Source: UBA5342 sp965662645 | GTDB taxonomy: Bacteria > Bacteroidota > Bacteroidia > Bacteroidales > UBA5342 | Reading direction: 5' to 3' | Assembly: GCA_965662645.1 (NCBI GenBank) | Contig: CBFIII010000002.1 | Span: forward strand, 62,001 to 126,000 | DNA: 64,000 nucleotides | Position numbers and translations under genes: made by a program | Shown: positions 7,891 to 17,254 of the stretch, in pieces | How positions within the stretch are numbered: position 1 is the stretch's first letter | Layout: every line of letters begins with the position of its first letter | Notes under the pieces: model-generated | Told to the model about the DNA's origin: nothing | Database searches by the model: none | Seen by the model: only the letters and a program-made list of their open reading frames with translations

Positions 7891-10764
7891 TTAACGTTGG
7901 ATGTGTACATATCCTTGTTTCTGTTTACCGTCAAATAGCAAGTAATAGAGATAAATGCCATTGGGTAATTCTTTCCCAAAGTGAAGCCCTTGAACGTCGC
8001 CCATAGTACCATCCCACCAATCTCCATCTTTTCCGTAGGCGTCATTTTTGTAAATGATGCTTCCCCAACGGTCAAAAATTTTAATTTGAGCAGGAACTAC
8101 ATTATCAACTGATAGTTGTATTTCTGAAATGATAAAAAGATCGTTAATGCCATCATTGTTTGGTGTGAAAGCATTTGAGATGTCAATTTCATCACATCCT
8201 GAATCGGGATCTAAAAAGTTAAGAATGCCATCACCATCACAGTCTCCATTATCTTTTACACCATCATTATCGGCATCATCGTCTAGGTAATTAGGGAGTC
8301 CGTCGCTATCGAAATCAAGAGTGTCTTCTCCAATTTGATAACCAGCTTTACCATTTTCCATGAGGTTAGGAATGCCATCTTTATCACTATCTAAAAGTTC
8401 ATTTTTATCAATGACATAAAGCCATGTGGTGTTGCGTGTAAATAATCCTTCTTCAGCATAAAAGGAAGGAATATCTGTTAAGGTATAGGCCACAGAATCT
8501 TTATAAAAGAATGTAGGTTTAATTGTGAGATTTATGAGGTTGGAACTGGTCCATACTAAGAGGCCAGAAGTCTCTATGGTGTCGGTTGAAAAAGGAACAA
8601 TTTCTTTTATTAATTCAGCATCTTCATCATTTGCTAATACATCTATGTCATTTTCCCATTGTATGTTAGTGAAGGATGAAGAAAAAGGATTCTCGTTAAA
8701 GATAAGGGTGTCTTCTTTAGCGATACAAGGGGTGTTAGTAATTCTTACCCATGCGGTATCTGTTGTTAAATGATCGGATATGATGTATTGAAAGGCATCA
8801 TATGTCGTAAATCCTTTGTGATATATGTAGTTGATGTCTCCAGTTTCAGGTTTTACTATTTCGGAATAGGAGCTTTTGTTCGGTGTTGTTAAGGTGTTAT
8901 CCTCATTGAAAACTACAAATAAATGATCGTCATTAGCTGCAAGAACTGCTAGGTTGGTTGCAATGCTAGTGTCTGCTTCATTGGTCACAAATGGTTCACT
9001 GACATGGATATTGATATCCTTAGCAATAGGTGCTTTGTTGGTAATATATACCCACGCATTGTCACCATCTCCTGATGCATCAACTGCAAGATATTTAAAC
9101 GAATCGATTAAATAAGAATTGGGGTATGGGGGTTTATATTCATAAAAAACACTATCATCATAAATGAGAGCCGTTCCTATTGTGGCTTTTTTAGTACCAG
9201 CACCTGATAATGTGTCGTTTTTGTTTACAAGATGGAGACTATCAAGTGTTGATAGGTTGGATAAGTCTTCAGAGAAAAATCGTTGTAGTGTTGCTATCTC
9301 CTTATCTGTGATTAAATCAATGTCAACATCATTAGCTAGTACGTCGTAATATTGCCCTAGCTTTCCAGAACTTAGGGTGTCCACTTTGTCCCAGTCAAAA
9401 TGGATGGTGTCAGCATGTGGAACCGGAATGTGGTTTTTAGGAGAAACTACGAAATAGACGGTTCCTATTTCTGATGTGTCGTTTCTGAATTTATTGGGGT
9501 ATCTACTATTATTTAATTTTTTTTCAATAGATACGTAGTGGAGACTGTCAACTCCTGAAAAATTTTCAGCATAGGTATAGCGTAATCTACCATAGATATA
9601 TGTTGCCATATTTGAGTCTCGCTTGTAAACTAACTCTTGTGATGTGTTATCACTAACGGGAACATCATGGTAGAAGAATAGGGTATCTGTTAGACTTGTG
9701 GCACTTGCCAATTTACTCTTGTCTTTAAAAATAAAGGGGACATCAAATATGTTGAGTGGTTTGTTTGGTAAAGTATCTGCATCCAAATCATTGTATTGGG
9801 GACGCCAGAAATGTATAGGTGTCGTGCGTTCGTCTTGTTGTTCCAAGTAAATGGTGTCGTTTACAGCTATTGGAATGTAGTCTTTAGCTTCTATAAAGAA
9901 CACTATAGTAGCGGTATCGGCATCTTCTGAATGTGCATATTCATAATTCTTTAGCATGATAGGTAATGGCGGTATGTTGTTAGGTTTATATTCTTTTATA
10001 ATATAAACTATTGAATCATAGCCATAGAAAGTAGTATCCGGACTGTAAATAAAAGCGGTGTCATTGAGATATGACATATCCCTTAATTCATAGTCCAACT
10101 GTAGGTTGAGGTTGTATGGAATGTTATGGTTTGGGAAGAAAAGTTGTTCTTTGTTCAAGATGTAAGCCGTGCTGGGATAGCTGATTTTTCCGTGATGAGG
10201 ACCGTGGCCGCTTAATATTTGGACACTTAGTCCTACGCGATCAGGATCACTATCATTTTTTAATGGCGTAATGTACAGTGGACTTTCCCCTTGTTTGGAA
10301 TTAATAGTGTCATTTACAGCAATAGGTTGATCATTTACACCTATAATAGAATCAATAATAACCCATGCACTATCAAATCCATAAGATGTTGTGCCATTTG
10401 TAAATTCTGTGACATATAGAAAACTATCAGCAGGTTCCGATTGTATCACCTGATAATAATTAGAATTAGGTGAGTAGATGAAGTTTTGTGTTTCTTCATT
10501 TTTTATTACGGTTCCATGTTTTGGTAGTACCGAAAAATATCTAAATTCTGGATTTACCCCTGCTTGGGTTACTGTGGTTTTATCGTTAATTGCCCATGAT
10601 ACAATGCCTGTGGTGTCTTCTGTAATTATTGTTACGGTGTCATTTAAAGCGCTGTAGCTGGAAGTTCTTTCTGTGTTTTGTCTTTTTTCTACTCCGTATA
10701 TTAGCTGTATTCCAATCAGGAGAAAGAAAAGAAATGTGGTGACTGTTCGTTTCATTTTGAGCAT
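7891..10764 (-). CDS. T9SS cargo protein, type-B sorting domain
   Basis: The 957-residue protein begins with a signal peptide (hydrophobic core FLFFLLIGIQLIYG). The middle holds repeated Ig/cadherin-like segments, each starting near AVNDTI or similar and containing Asp-rich loops such as NDSDPD, NDLDAD, NDVDID and NDEDAE, which suggests calcium binding. A run of thrombospondin-type-3-like Asp loops (DSDKDGIPN, DFDSDGLPNYLDDDADNDG, DGDGILNFLDPDSG) links to a C-terminal domain beginning ISNAFTPNNDGINDLF and ending with PNGIYLYYLLFDG. That domain is the gliding motility-associated (type B) sorting signal of type IX secretion. It is most likely an adhesin-like surface protein. Met4 at 10755 is an alternative start. 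No PorP/SprF partner gene is adjacent. Confidence 0.85.
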   Translation of the reverse strand: MLKMKRTVTTFLFFLLIGIQLIYGVEKRQNTERTSSYSALNDTVTIITEDTTGIVSWAINDKTTVTQAGVNPEFRYFSVLPKHGTVIKNEETQNFIYSPNSNYYQVIQSEPADSFLYVTEFTNGTTSYGFDSAWVIIDSIIGVNDQPIAVNDTINSKQGESPLYITPLKNDSDPDRVGLSVQILSGHGPHHGKISYPSTAYILNKEQLFFPNHNIPYNLNLQLDYELRDMSYLNDTAFIYSPDTTFYGYDSIVYIIKEYKPNNIPPLPIMLKNYEYAHSEDADTATIVFFIEAKDYIPIAVNDTIYLEQQDERTTPIHFWRPQYNDLDADTLPNKPLNIFDVPFIFKDKSKLASATSLTDTLFFYHDVPVSDNTSQELVYKRDSNMATYIYGRLRYTYAENFSGVDSLHYVSIEKKLNNSRYPNKFRNDTSEIGTVYFVVSPKNHIPVPHADTIHFDWDKVDTLSSGKLGQYYDVLANDVDIDLITDKEIATLQRFFSEDLSNLSTLDSLHLVNKNDTLSGAGTKKATIGTALIYDDSVFYEYKPPYPNSYLIDSFKYLAVDASGDGDNAWVYITNKAPIAKDINIHVSEPFVTNEADTSIATNLAVLAANDDHLFVVFNEDNTLTTPNKSSYSEIVKPETGDINYIYHKGFTTYDAFQYIISDHLTTDTAWVRITNTPCIAKEDTLIFNENPFSSSFTNIQWENDIDVLANDEDAELIKEIVPFSTDTIETSGLLVWTSSNLINLTIKPTFFYKDSVAYTLTDIPSFYAEEGLFTRNTTWLYVIDKNELLDSDKDGIPNLMENGKAGYQIGEDTLDFDSDGLPNYLDDDADNDGVKDNGDCDGDGILNFLDPDSGCDEIDISNAFTPNNDGINDLFIISEIQLSVDNVVPAQIKIFDRWGSIIYKNDAYGKDGDWWDGTMGDVQGLHFGKELPNGIYLYYLLFDGKQKQGYVHIQR

Positions 10765-10782
10765 CTATGAAGTTTAAGATGA

Positions 10783-10790
10783 CAAATATA
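10783..10790 (-). promoter_or_regulatory. -7 element for the T9SS cargo gene
   Basis: Minus-strand TATATTTG matches TAnnTTTG, about 20 bp from the ATG at 10764. The short leader makes either candidate start usable. Confidence 0.45.
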
Positions 10791-10934
10791 CGATATCTAA
10801 TTAAATAATTTTCATCAATTTAATTCATATGTTTAAATTTGAATTTAAATGGTGCTATATTTGATGTTTTAGAGCGAAATAGATATAAATTAATAATTAT
10901 GTAATTTTGATTTTTAACAGCACGTTTAAACTAT

Positions 10935-10942
10935 TACATTTG
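10935..10942 (+). promoter_or_regulatory. -7 element for secA
   Basis: TACATTTG matches the consensus and lies about 70 bp before the secA ATG. A TTTG at 10906-10909 is 25 bp upstream, slightly beyond usual -33 spacing. Confidence 0.45.
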
Positions 10943-11011
10943 CAGGTCTGCTTTAATAATAGCTGAAAAATATTAATTTACTTTTGAAAGAAATAAACAG
11001 TTTATAAAACC

Positions 11012-14000
11012 ATGGGCATAAATAAATTTTTGACTAAGTTTTTTGGAAACAAATCAGATCGTGATTTACGAGAAATACAACCATACGTTGATAAAATTCT
11101 AAAGGTGTATCCCGAAGTGTTAAATCTTAGTAATGATGCTTTACGTGCTAAGACTCTTGATTTAATGCAGCAATTGCAAGATTTTGTGGCTGAAGACCAG
11201 AAGCAGGTGGATGATCTTAAAATGAAAGTGAGTGATGGCACGATAGCTTTTGATGAAAGAGAAGCCGTATATGATGAAATAGATCGCATCGAAAAGTTGA
11301 TTACCGATAAGTTGGAAGAGAAGCTAGATGAAATTACGCCTCTTGCTTTTGCAATAGTAAAGGATACCGCACGTCGTTTTTCTGAAGGAGATGTGGTAGA
11401 AGTTACCGCTAGTGAAATGGATAGGGATTTGGCTGCGTCGCATGATTTTGTAACGATACAAGGAGATAAAGCGCTTTATAGTACAAGTTGGAATGCTGGT
11501 GGTCATGATATAAAATGGGACATGGTGCATTACGATAGTCAATTGTTTGGTGGCGTTGTTCTAACGAAAGGTAAAATAGCAGAGATGGCTACAGGTGAAG
11601 GTAAAACTTTGGTAGCAACCTTACCTGTTTTCCTTAATGCCTTAACAAGAAGAGGGGTTCATCTGGTTACCGTTAATGATTATTTGGCGCGACGTGACTC
11701 TGAATGGATGGGACCTATTTATCAGTTTCATGGTTTGTCGGTAGATTGTATCGATAAACATCAACCTAACTCTGACGAACGCCGTAAGGCTTATCAGTGT
11801 GATATTACTTTTGGAACGAATAATGAATTTGGCTTTGATTATTTGCGTGATAATATGGCATTTAGTCCTAAGGATTTGGTGCAGCGCAAACCTAATTATG
11901 CTATCGTTGATGAGGTCGATTCTGTTTTGATTGATGATGCGCGTACCCCATTGATTATCTCGGGTCCAGTACCTAAAGGTGAAAATCAGCAATTTGAAGA
12001 GCATCGTCCTAAAGTGGATAAGTTAGTAGCTATGCAGCGTCAGATGGTGACTAAACTTCTAGGAGAAGCGAAACAAAAATTGAAATCAACAGATAAAAAA
12101 GATATAGAAGAAGGTTCTCTTTTATTATATCGTGCTCACAAAGGGTATCCTAAATATAAACCCTTGATTAAATTTTTAAGTGAAGAGGGCATCAAAGCTC
12201 ATATGCTTAAGACTGAGAATCTTTATATGCAGGATAATAATAAAAACATGCACATTGTCACCGATGACTTGCTTTTTATTATTGATGAAAAAACAAATTC
12301 TATAGAGCTTTCTGATAAAGGTATTGATGCTATTACTGGTGATTCGGATGATCCGGAGCTTTTTGTATTGCCTAATATTGGAGCTGAAATAGCAGATATT
12401 GAAAAAGACGCCTCGTTGACAGACGAAGATCGTTTGCTTAAAAAAGATGAGCTGCTGCAAAATTATGCCGTAAAATCGGAGCGCGTACATACCATTCAAC
12501 AATTGTTGCGTGCTTATTCTATGTTTGAGAAAGATGATCAGTATGTGGTGATTGATAATAAAGTGAAAATTGTAGATGAGCAGACGGGACGTATCATGGA
12601 AGGTCGTCGTTATTCTGACGGTTTGCACCAAGCTATTGAGTCCAAAGAGCATGTGAAAGTAGAAGCTGCGACTCAGACTATGGCAAGTATTACCCTTCAG
12701 AATTATTTCCGTATGTATGAGAAACTCTCGGGTATGACGGGTACTGCTGAGACCGAAGCTGGTGAGTTTTGGGATATTTACAAATTGGATGTGGTCGTGA
12801 TTCCTACCAATAGACCTATCGTTCGTGATGATCAGGACGATATGGTTTTTAAAACCGTTCGTGAAAAATACAATGCTGTTATTGATGGCATAGCTGCTGA
12901 AGTGGCTAAGGGGCGCCCCGTATTAGTTGGTACTACTTCCGTTGAGATTTCTGAATTGCTTAGTCGTATGTTATTGCGAAAAGGCATTAAGCATAATGTG
13001 CTTAACGCTAAGTTGCATCAGCGTGAAGCTGATATTGTAGCTGCAGCAGGTAATGCGGGTACGGTAACTATTGCAACTAATATGGCAGGTCGTGGTACCG
13101 ATATTAAATTAAGTGAAGAGGTTAAAAAATCTGGAGGTTTAGCTATTATTGGTACTGAGCGTCACGAAAGTCGTCGTGTCGATCGTCAGTTAAGAGGACG
13201 TGCTGGTCGTCAAGGTGATCCAGGGTCATCGGTTTTTTACGTGTCGTTAGAAGATAATTTGATGCGTTTGTTTTCTTCTGATCGTATTGTTGGCGTTATG
13301 GATCGTTTGGGTCATGAGGAGGGTGATGTGATACAGCATCCTATGATCTCAAAATCTATTGAGCGAGCACAGCGTAAGGTGGAAGAGAATAACTTTGGTA
13401 TTCGTAAGCGTTTGCTAGAATATGATGATGTCATGAATTCTCAACGTGAAGTGATTTACACCAAACGTAAACACGCCTTATTAGGTGAAAGGATGGGTGT
13501 TGAAGTGGCTAATATGCTTTATGATTCTTGTCAAAATATTATTGAGACTAATTATGAAACTAGCGATTATGAAAATCTTAAGATGGAAGTTCTTCGGGTG
13601 TTGTCCGTTGATGTGTCTTTTTCTAAAGAGGAATTTGGAGAAAAGCCTTTAGAGTCTCTAATACAGAAGACTTATGAATCTGCTGTTGGTGCTTACAAGC
13701 GCAAATCAGAGCAGATGGCTGCTATTGCTTATCCTGTTGTTAAAGACGTCTTTGAGAAAAAAGCTGGTGATTATGAAAAAATTCTGATTCCTATTACCGA
13801 TGGTAAATTGACGTATAATGTTCCTGTAGATCTGGAATTAGCGTATAAGAGTAAAGGGGACGAAATTCCTCGCGCTTTCGAAAAGGCTGTATTACTTCAC
13901 GTTATTGATGAATTATGGAAAGAGCACTTGCGTGAATTGGATGATTTGAAACAGTCGGTTCAAAATGCGTCATACGAACAAAAAGATCCATTATTGATTT

Positions 14001-14290
14001 ATAAATTTGAATCATTTGATCTTTTTAAGGCGATGATTGATGAGGTGAGTAAGCGGGGTGTATCTGCTTTGGTAAAAGCTCAGATTCCTACGCGTGATCC
14101 TAATAAAGTACAACAAGCTCATGAGCGTCGTTCTAATAATCAACATTATCGTGAGGGGCGTGAGGGCGAGAATAAGTCTTCAGAAGAAAAGAAAAAAGTA
14201 CAGCCTATAAGGGTGGAAGCTAAAGTAGGACGCAATGACCTTTGTCCTTGTGGTAGTGGTAAGAAATATAAAAACTGTCACGGAAAATAA
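11012..14290 (+). CDS. secA: Preprotein translocase ATPase SecA
   Basis: SecA is the cytosolic motor that pushes unfolded preproteins through SecYEG. Walker A is MATGEGKT (residues 192-199), and Walker B lies in IVDEVDSVLIDDARTP. Later motifs TNMAGRGTDIKL and RQLRGRAGRQGDPG belong to the second helicase domain. The C-terminus GRNDLCPCGSGKKYKNCHGK is the zinc-binding SecB-contact tail. At 1092 residues it exceeds E. coli SecA (901). The excess includes a charged insertion after the first nucleotide-binding motifs (about residues 330-500), a length typical of Bacteroidota SecA. It is a single-gene unit with a strong terminator. Confidence 0.98.
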   Translation: MGINKFLTKFFGNKSDRDLREIQPYVDKILKVYPEVLNLSNDALRAKTLDLMQQLQDFVAEDQKQVDDLKMKVSDGTIAFDEREAVYDEIDRIEKLITDKLEEKLDEITPLAFAIVKDTARRFSEGDVVEVTASEMDRDLAASHDFVTIQGDKALYSTSWNAGGHDIKWDMVHYDSQLFGGVVLTKGKIAEMATGEGKTLVATLPVFLNALTRRGVHLVTVNDYLARRDSEWMGPIYQFHGLSVDCIDKHQPNSDERRKAYQCDITFGTNNEFGFDYLRDNMAFSPKDLVQRKPNYAIVDEVDSVLIDDARTPLIISGPVPKGENQQFEEHRPKVDKLVAMQRQMVTKLLGEAKQKLKSTDKKDIEEGSLLLYRAHKGYPKYKPLIKFLSEEGIKAHMLKTENLYMQDNNKNMHIVTDDLLFIIDEKTNSIELSDKGIDAITGDSDDPELFVLPNIGAEIADIEKDASLTDEDRLLKKDELLQNYAVKSERVHTIQQLLRAYSMFEKDDQYVVIDNKVKIVDEQTGRIMEGRRYSDGLHQAIESKEHVKVEAATQTMASITLQNYFRMYEKLSGMTGTAETEAGEFWDIYKLDVVVIPTNRPIVRDDQDDMVFKTVREKYNAVIDGIAAEVAKGRPVLVGTTSVEISELLSRMLLRKGIKHNVLNAKLHQREADIVAAAGNAGTVTIATNMAGRGTDIKLSEEVKKSGGLAIIGTERHESRRVDRQLRGRAGRQGDPGSSVFYVSLEDNLMRLFSSDRIVGVMDRLGHEEGDVIQHPMISKSIERAQRKVEENNFGIRKRLLEYDDVMNSQREVIYTKRKHALLGERMGVEVANMLYDSCQNIIETNYETSDYENLKMEVLRVLSVDVSFSKEEFGEKPLESLIQKTYESAVGAYKRKSEQMAAIAYPVVKDVFEKKAGDYEKILIPITDGKLTYNVPVDLELAYKSKGDEIPRAFEKAVLLHVIDELWKEHLRELDDLKQSVQNASYEQKDPLLIYKFESFDLFKAMIDEVSKRGVSALVKAQIPTRDPNKVQQAHERRSNNQHYREGREGENKSSEEKKKVQPIRVEAKVGRNDLCPCGSGKKYKNCHGK

Positions 14291-14302
14291 AAACTGATTT
14301 TG

Positions 14303-14334
14303 ATCACCCATGCTTGTCATGGGTGATTTTTTTA
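14303..14334 (+). terminator. Intrinsic terminator of secA
   Basis: A perfect 10-bp stem (ATCACCCATG with CATGGGTGAT) and a 5-nt loop are followed by seven T. It starts 13 bp after the secA stop and separates secA from the kinase gene that follows at 14346. Confidence 0.9.
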
Positions 14335-14345
14335 TAAAATAAATT

Positions 14346-15527
14346 ATGTTCGGATTTCAGATTCTGCGAAGACGTAGTCATCTAGTAGCGCTCACTATGC
14401 TTGTGTTTGTGGTTGCTTCAATGACTTATTTTAGTAATACCATGGCTAAACGTTTGGCGACAGAAGAGAAATCTAAAATGCACATATGGGCTGAGGCTTA
14501 TCGTGTGATTGGTAGCGAGAGTTCTAGCGAAGAAGCTAGTGCTTTGGCTATGGAAGTGATTACTAGTAATGAGACCATTCCTATGCTGATATTGGATGAG
14601 AGTGGTAGTATTGTTTCTCGTAATATAAGACTTCCGAAAAAAGACGAAGAGGTGTTTGTTAAAAACAAGCTCGAAGAGTATAAGAAGAACGAAGATTTTC
14701 CACCTATTAAAGTGTCTTTAATCATTGGAGGTAGTATTTATACTAATTATATTTATTACGGCCCTTCTAACCTGTTGCGTCGTTTGGCTTTGTTTCCTTA
14801 TTGGCAAATTGTTATCATTATTATTTTTGTTATTGCTGCTTATCTTTTTTTTAATGCCTCTAAACGTGATGAAGAAAACCGTGTTTGGGTAGGGTTATCA
14901 AAAGAAACAGCCCATCAGTTAGGTACGCCTATCTCCTCTTTGTTTGCGTGGGTAGAGCTTCTTCGTAGTGGTCATCAATCACCCGAAATGGTGAATGAGA
15001 TGCAGAAAGATATTGTACGTTTAGAAACTGTTGCAAATCGGTTTTCTAAGATTGGGTCGAAGTTGACTTTAGAAATGTGCAACCTTACGGATGTGCTTGA
15101 TGAATCGGTTTCTTACATGACAAATCGCATTACCAAACGAGTAGTGGTTGAAAAACAATATGAACGGGAGGCGTTTATTCCTGTATTGATGAATGCCGAA
15201 TTGTTTGAATGGGTCATCGAAAATCTGATTAAGAATGCTGTGGATGCTATGCGTGGTGGTGGTAAAATAATAATTGATCTTGTAGAAGATGAGCAAGCAG
15301 CTTATATTGATGTGATAGATCAAGGAAAAGGAATGTCCAAAAATAGGTTTAAAGAAATTTTTACTCCAGGATTTTCTTCAAAAAAACGCGGTTGGGGGTT
15401 AGGTCTCTCGTTTGCTAAGCGTATCATAAAAGATTATCACCATGGAAAAATCTTTGTGAAGAAATCTGAAATTGATAAAGGAACTACTTTCCGTATTATT
15501 TTACCTAAATGTAAAGTGGAAGAATAA
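14346..15527 (+). CDS. Membrane sensor histidine kinase, orphan
   Basis: The 393-residue kinase has an N-terminal membrane helix (about 12-30), a short periplasmic domain (about 31-148) and a second helix (about 151-169). The H-box KETAHQLGTPISSLF puts the phospho-acceptor at His190. The ATPase part shows NLIKNAVDAM (N box), DQGKGM (G1 box) and RGWGLGLSFAKRI (G2 box). No response regulator is encoded next to it, so the partner is unknown. There is no HAMP domain; the second helix leads straight into the H-box. The gene begins 12 bp after the secA terminator, leaving almost no room for its own promoter, so it may depend on read-through or overlap the hairpin. Confidence 0.88.
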   Translation: MFGFQILRRRSHLVALTMLVFVVASMTYFSNTMAKRLATEEKSKMHIWAEAYRVIGSESSSEEASALAMEVITSNETIPMLILDESGSIVSRNIRLPKKDEEVFVKNKLEEYKKNEDFPPIKVSLIIGGSIYTNYIYYGPSNLLRRLALFPYWQIVIIIIFVIAAYLFFNASKRDEENRVWVGLSKETAHQLGTPISSLFAWVELLRSGHQSPEMVNEMQKDIVRLETVANRFSKIGSKLTLEMCNLTDVLDESVSYMTNRITKRVVVEKQYEREAFIPVLMNAELFEWVIENLIKNAVDAMRGGGKIIIDLVEDEQAAYIDVIDQGKGMSKNRFKEIFTPGFSSKKRGWGLGLSFAKRIIKDYHHGKIFVKKSEIDKGTTFRIILPKCKVEE

Positions 15528-15547
15528 ACCCTTAAATCTAACATTGT

Positions 15548-15632
15548 GGGTTTTATTACCTGCAGTTCGCTGCGAATAAAAAAAGTGTTTCGAATTAATA
15601 CTCCGTCTGCTTGCAGCAGGGGAGTTTATTTC
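15548..15632 (+). repeat. Double-hairpin repeat, copy A
   Basis: This is one of three copies of an 80-85 bp element (others 18216-18300 and 33056-33133). Copy A has a GCAG-TTCG-CTGC hairpin (UUCG tetraloop), an A-rich spacer and a second hairpin ACTCC with GGAGT around the shared core CGTCTGCTTGCAGC, followed by TTTATTTC. Lying 20 bp after the kinase stop, it could serve as that gene's terminator. Confidence 0.65.
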
Positions 15633-15685
15633 TGATTTATTTTAAGGCTCATTGTCAGTCAATGTTGTCCTTTAATTTTTGAATA

Positions 15686-15740
15686 AAAACGCCGACTAGA
15701 AATGCCTCTTACAAGTGCATTTTTAATCGGCGTTTCTTTT
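15686..15740 (+). terminator. Long bulged terminator-like hairpin
   Basis: A 9-bp stem (AAACGCCGA with TCGGCGTTT), an internal loop and a further 6-bp stem (AAATGC with GCATTT) enclose a short loop. TTTCTTTT follows. No annotated gene ends near it, so it may terminate read-through past copy A or an unrecognised transcript. Confidence 0.55.
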
Positions 15741-15859
15741 ATCTCTTTTATTTTAAATAACTCTATACGAATTAATATTCCGAACGTTGAAATGTAGTTT
15801 TTCTTTACGTGACTATTCTTATTTGACCTCTAAATTTACGACAACAGAATACCACATAT

Positions 15860-16179
15860 TTAACGAAGAAATAACAAATGAAATGAATTCACAACTCACA
15901 ACTTTTATATTATTTTACACTTCGCTCCGCTGGAGCTTCTATTTGATAATTAACATATTGCTATAAACACCATGCTCCTCTGGAGCTGACGAATGAAGCG
16001 AATTTATAACTCACAACTTATTATCTTCATGTCCTGAACTTAAATTTTATGTTTTGTTGTTCATTGAAATACATAAAATGACAAATGAAGCGAATTTATA
16101 ACTTACAACTTATAACTCATAACTTAATTTGAATAAAGCGAATTCACAATTCATAATTCACAACTCACCATTCAATTCC
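15860..16179. repeat. Composite intergenic repeat region
   Basis: No gene is visible. The region holds microrepeat arrays of AATTCAC, AACTCAC and AACTTATAACT units at 15889-15903, 16006-16020, 16092-16125 and 16140-16179. It also has two hairpins with the same stem GCTCC-NNN-GGAGC (15924-15936 and 15974-15986), and a unit of about 50 bp beginning GTCCTGAACTTAAATTTTAT (16030 onward) that recurs at 55990 onward. The last array touches the stop codon of the pseudouridine synthase gene. Confidence 0.6.
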
Positions 16180-17247
16180 CTATTCTCCACGATTGCCAAT
16201 ATAGTTACGCCATTTTTCTATCAGTTCTACCATATCTTGGGGTAAGTCCGAGTTAAACATCATCATTTCACCCGTTGTAGGGTGTTCAAAACCTAAAGTC
16301 TTGGCATGTAAGGCGTGTCTAGGGCATATTTTAAAACAATTTTGTACGTATTGTTTGTATTTCGTAAAGGTCGTGCCTTTTAATATTTGATCTCCTCCAT
16401 AACGTTCATCATTAAAAAGAGGGTGACCCAGAAATTTCATGTGAGCTCTAATTTGATGTGTTCGTCCTGTTTCTAATTGACATTGAATAAGACTGACATA
16501 ACCTAAGGGCTCTAACAACTTATAGTGTGTGACTGCTCTTTTCCCATAATCACCTTCAGGAAATACGTCCATTTGCAATCGGTTTTTCAGACTACGACCA
16601 ATGTTAGCATCTACGGTGCCTTCCTCTTCGCCTTCTGGAAAATGACCCCATATTACAGCTTGGTATAAGCGGTGAGTCGTTTTATCAAAAAACTGTTTCG
16701 ATAATTTAGTTTTAGCTATTTCAGTTTTAGCCACCACCATTAATCCTGAAGTGTTTTTGTCGATACGGTGAACTAATCCTGGGCGTGAATCGAGACTATT
16801 AAACATGGGCAAATCACTGTAGTGATATGCTAATGCATTAACGAGTGTGCCCGTGTAATTACCGTGTCCTGGATGAACCACTAAACCTACTGGTTTGTTG
16901 ATGACTAATAGTTGATCGTCTTCATAAACGATATCGAGTGGTATGTTTTCAGGGATTATTTCTAATTCACGACGCGGATATTCCATGAGAATGGAAATGA
17001 CATCACCAGGTTTTACTTTCTGATTAGATTTTACTGTTTTGTCATTGACGCGTATATTGCCAGCACTTGCTGCCATTTGTAACTTATTACGTGTAGCATT
17101 TTGTATTTTATCAACAAGGTATTTGTCAACACGTAGTGGTTTTTGTCCTGGATCAACTACAAAACGAAAATGTTCAAAGAGTTCCTGCTCTTCATTTCCT
17201 TGCTCTTCATTCTCTAGGTCTTCTTTTAATATCTCTTCTTCGTTCAT
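16180..17247 (-). CDS. rluD: RluD-family 23S rRNA pseudouridine synthase
   Basis: The enzyme isomerises uridines to pseudouridine in RNA; RluD acts on helix 69 of 23S rRNA. A Glu-rich N-terminus (about residues 1-25) is followed by an S4 RNA-binding domain (about 35-95) and the catalytic domain with RPGLVHRIDKNTSGLMVVAK, whose Asp is the catalytic residue. LETGRTHQIRAHMKFLGHPL is also typical. The family contains several site specificities, so RluD itself is the likeliest but not the only reading. It starts 7 bp after the PASTA gene stop, so the two form an operon. Its stop codon abuts a microrepeat array. Confidence 0.88.
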   Translation of the reverse strand: MNEEEILKEDLENEEQGNEEQELFEHFRFVVDPGQKPLRVDKYLVDKIQNATRNKLQMAASAGNIRVNDKTVKSNQKVKPGDVISILMEYPRRELEIIPENIPLDIVYEDDQLLVINKPVGLVVHPGHGNYTGTLVNALAYHYSDLPMFNSLDSRPGLVHRIDKNTSGLMVVAKTEIAKTKLSKQFFDKTTHRLYQAVIWGHFPEGEEEGTVDANIGRSLKNRLQMDVFPEGDYGKRAVTHYKLLEPLGYVSLIQCQLETGRTHQIRAHMKFLGHPLFNDERYGGDQILKGTTFTKYKQYVQNCFKICPRHALHAKTLGFEHPTTGEMMMFNSDLPQDMVELIEKWRNYIGNRGE

Positions 17248-17254
17248 TTTTTTC

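Noticed and set aside
11642..12652. Minus-strand ORFs of 120 and 158 residues inside secA
   Set aside because: They overlap secA fully; the strong secA motifs lie in the other frame and the antisense products are Ile/His-rich shadows.
15860..16179. Possible CRISPR array
   Set aside because: Units are 7-8 bp and degenerate, without regular spacers or fixed-length repeats, and no cas gene is present.
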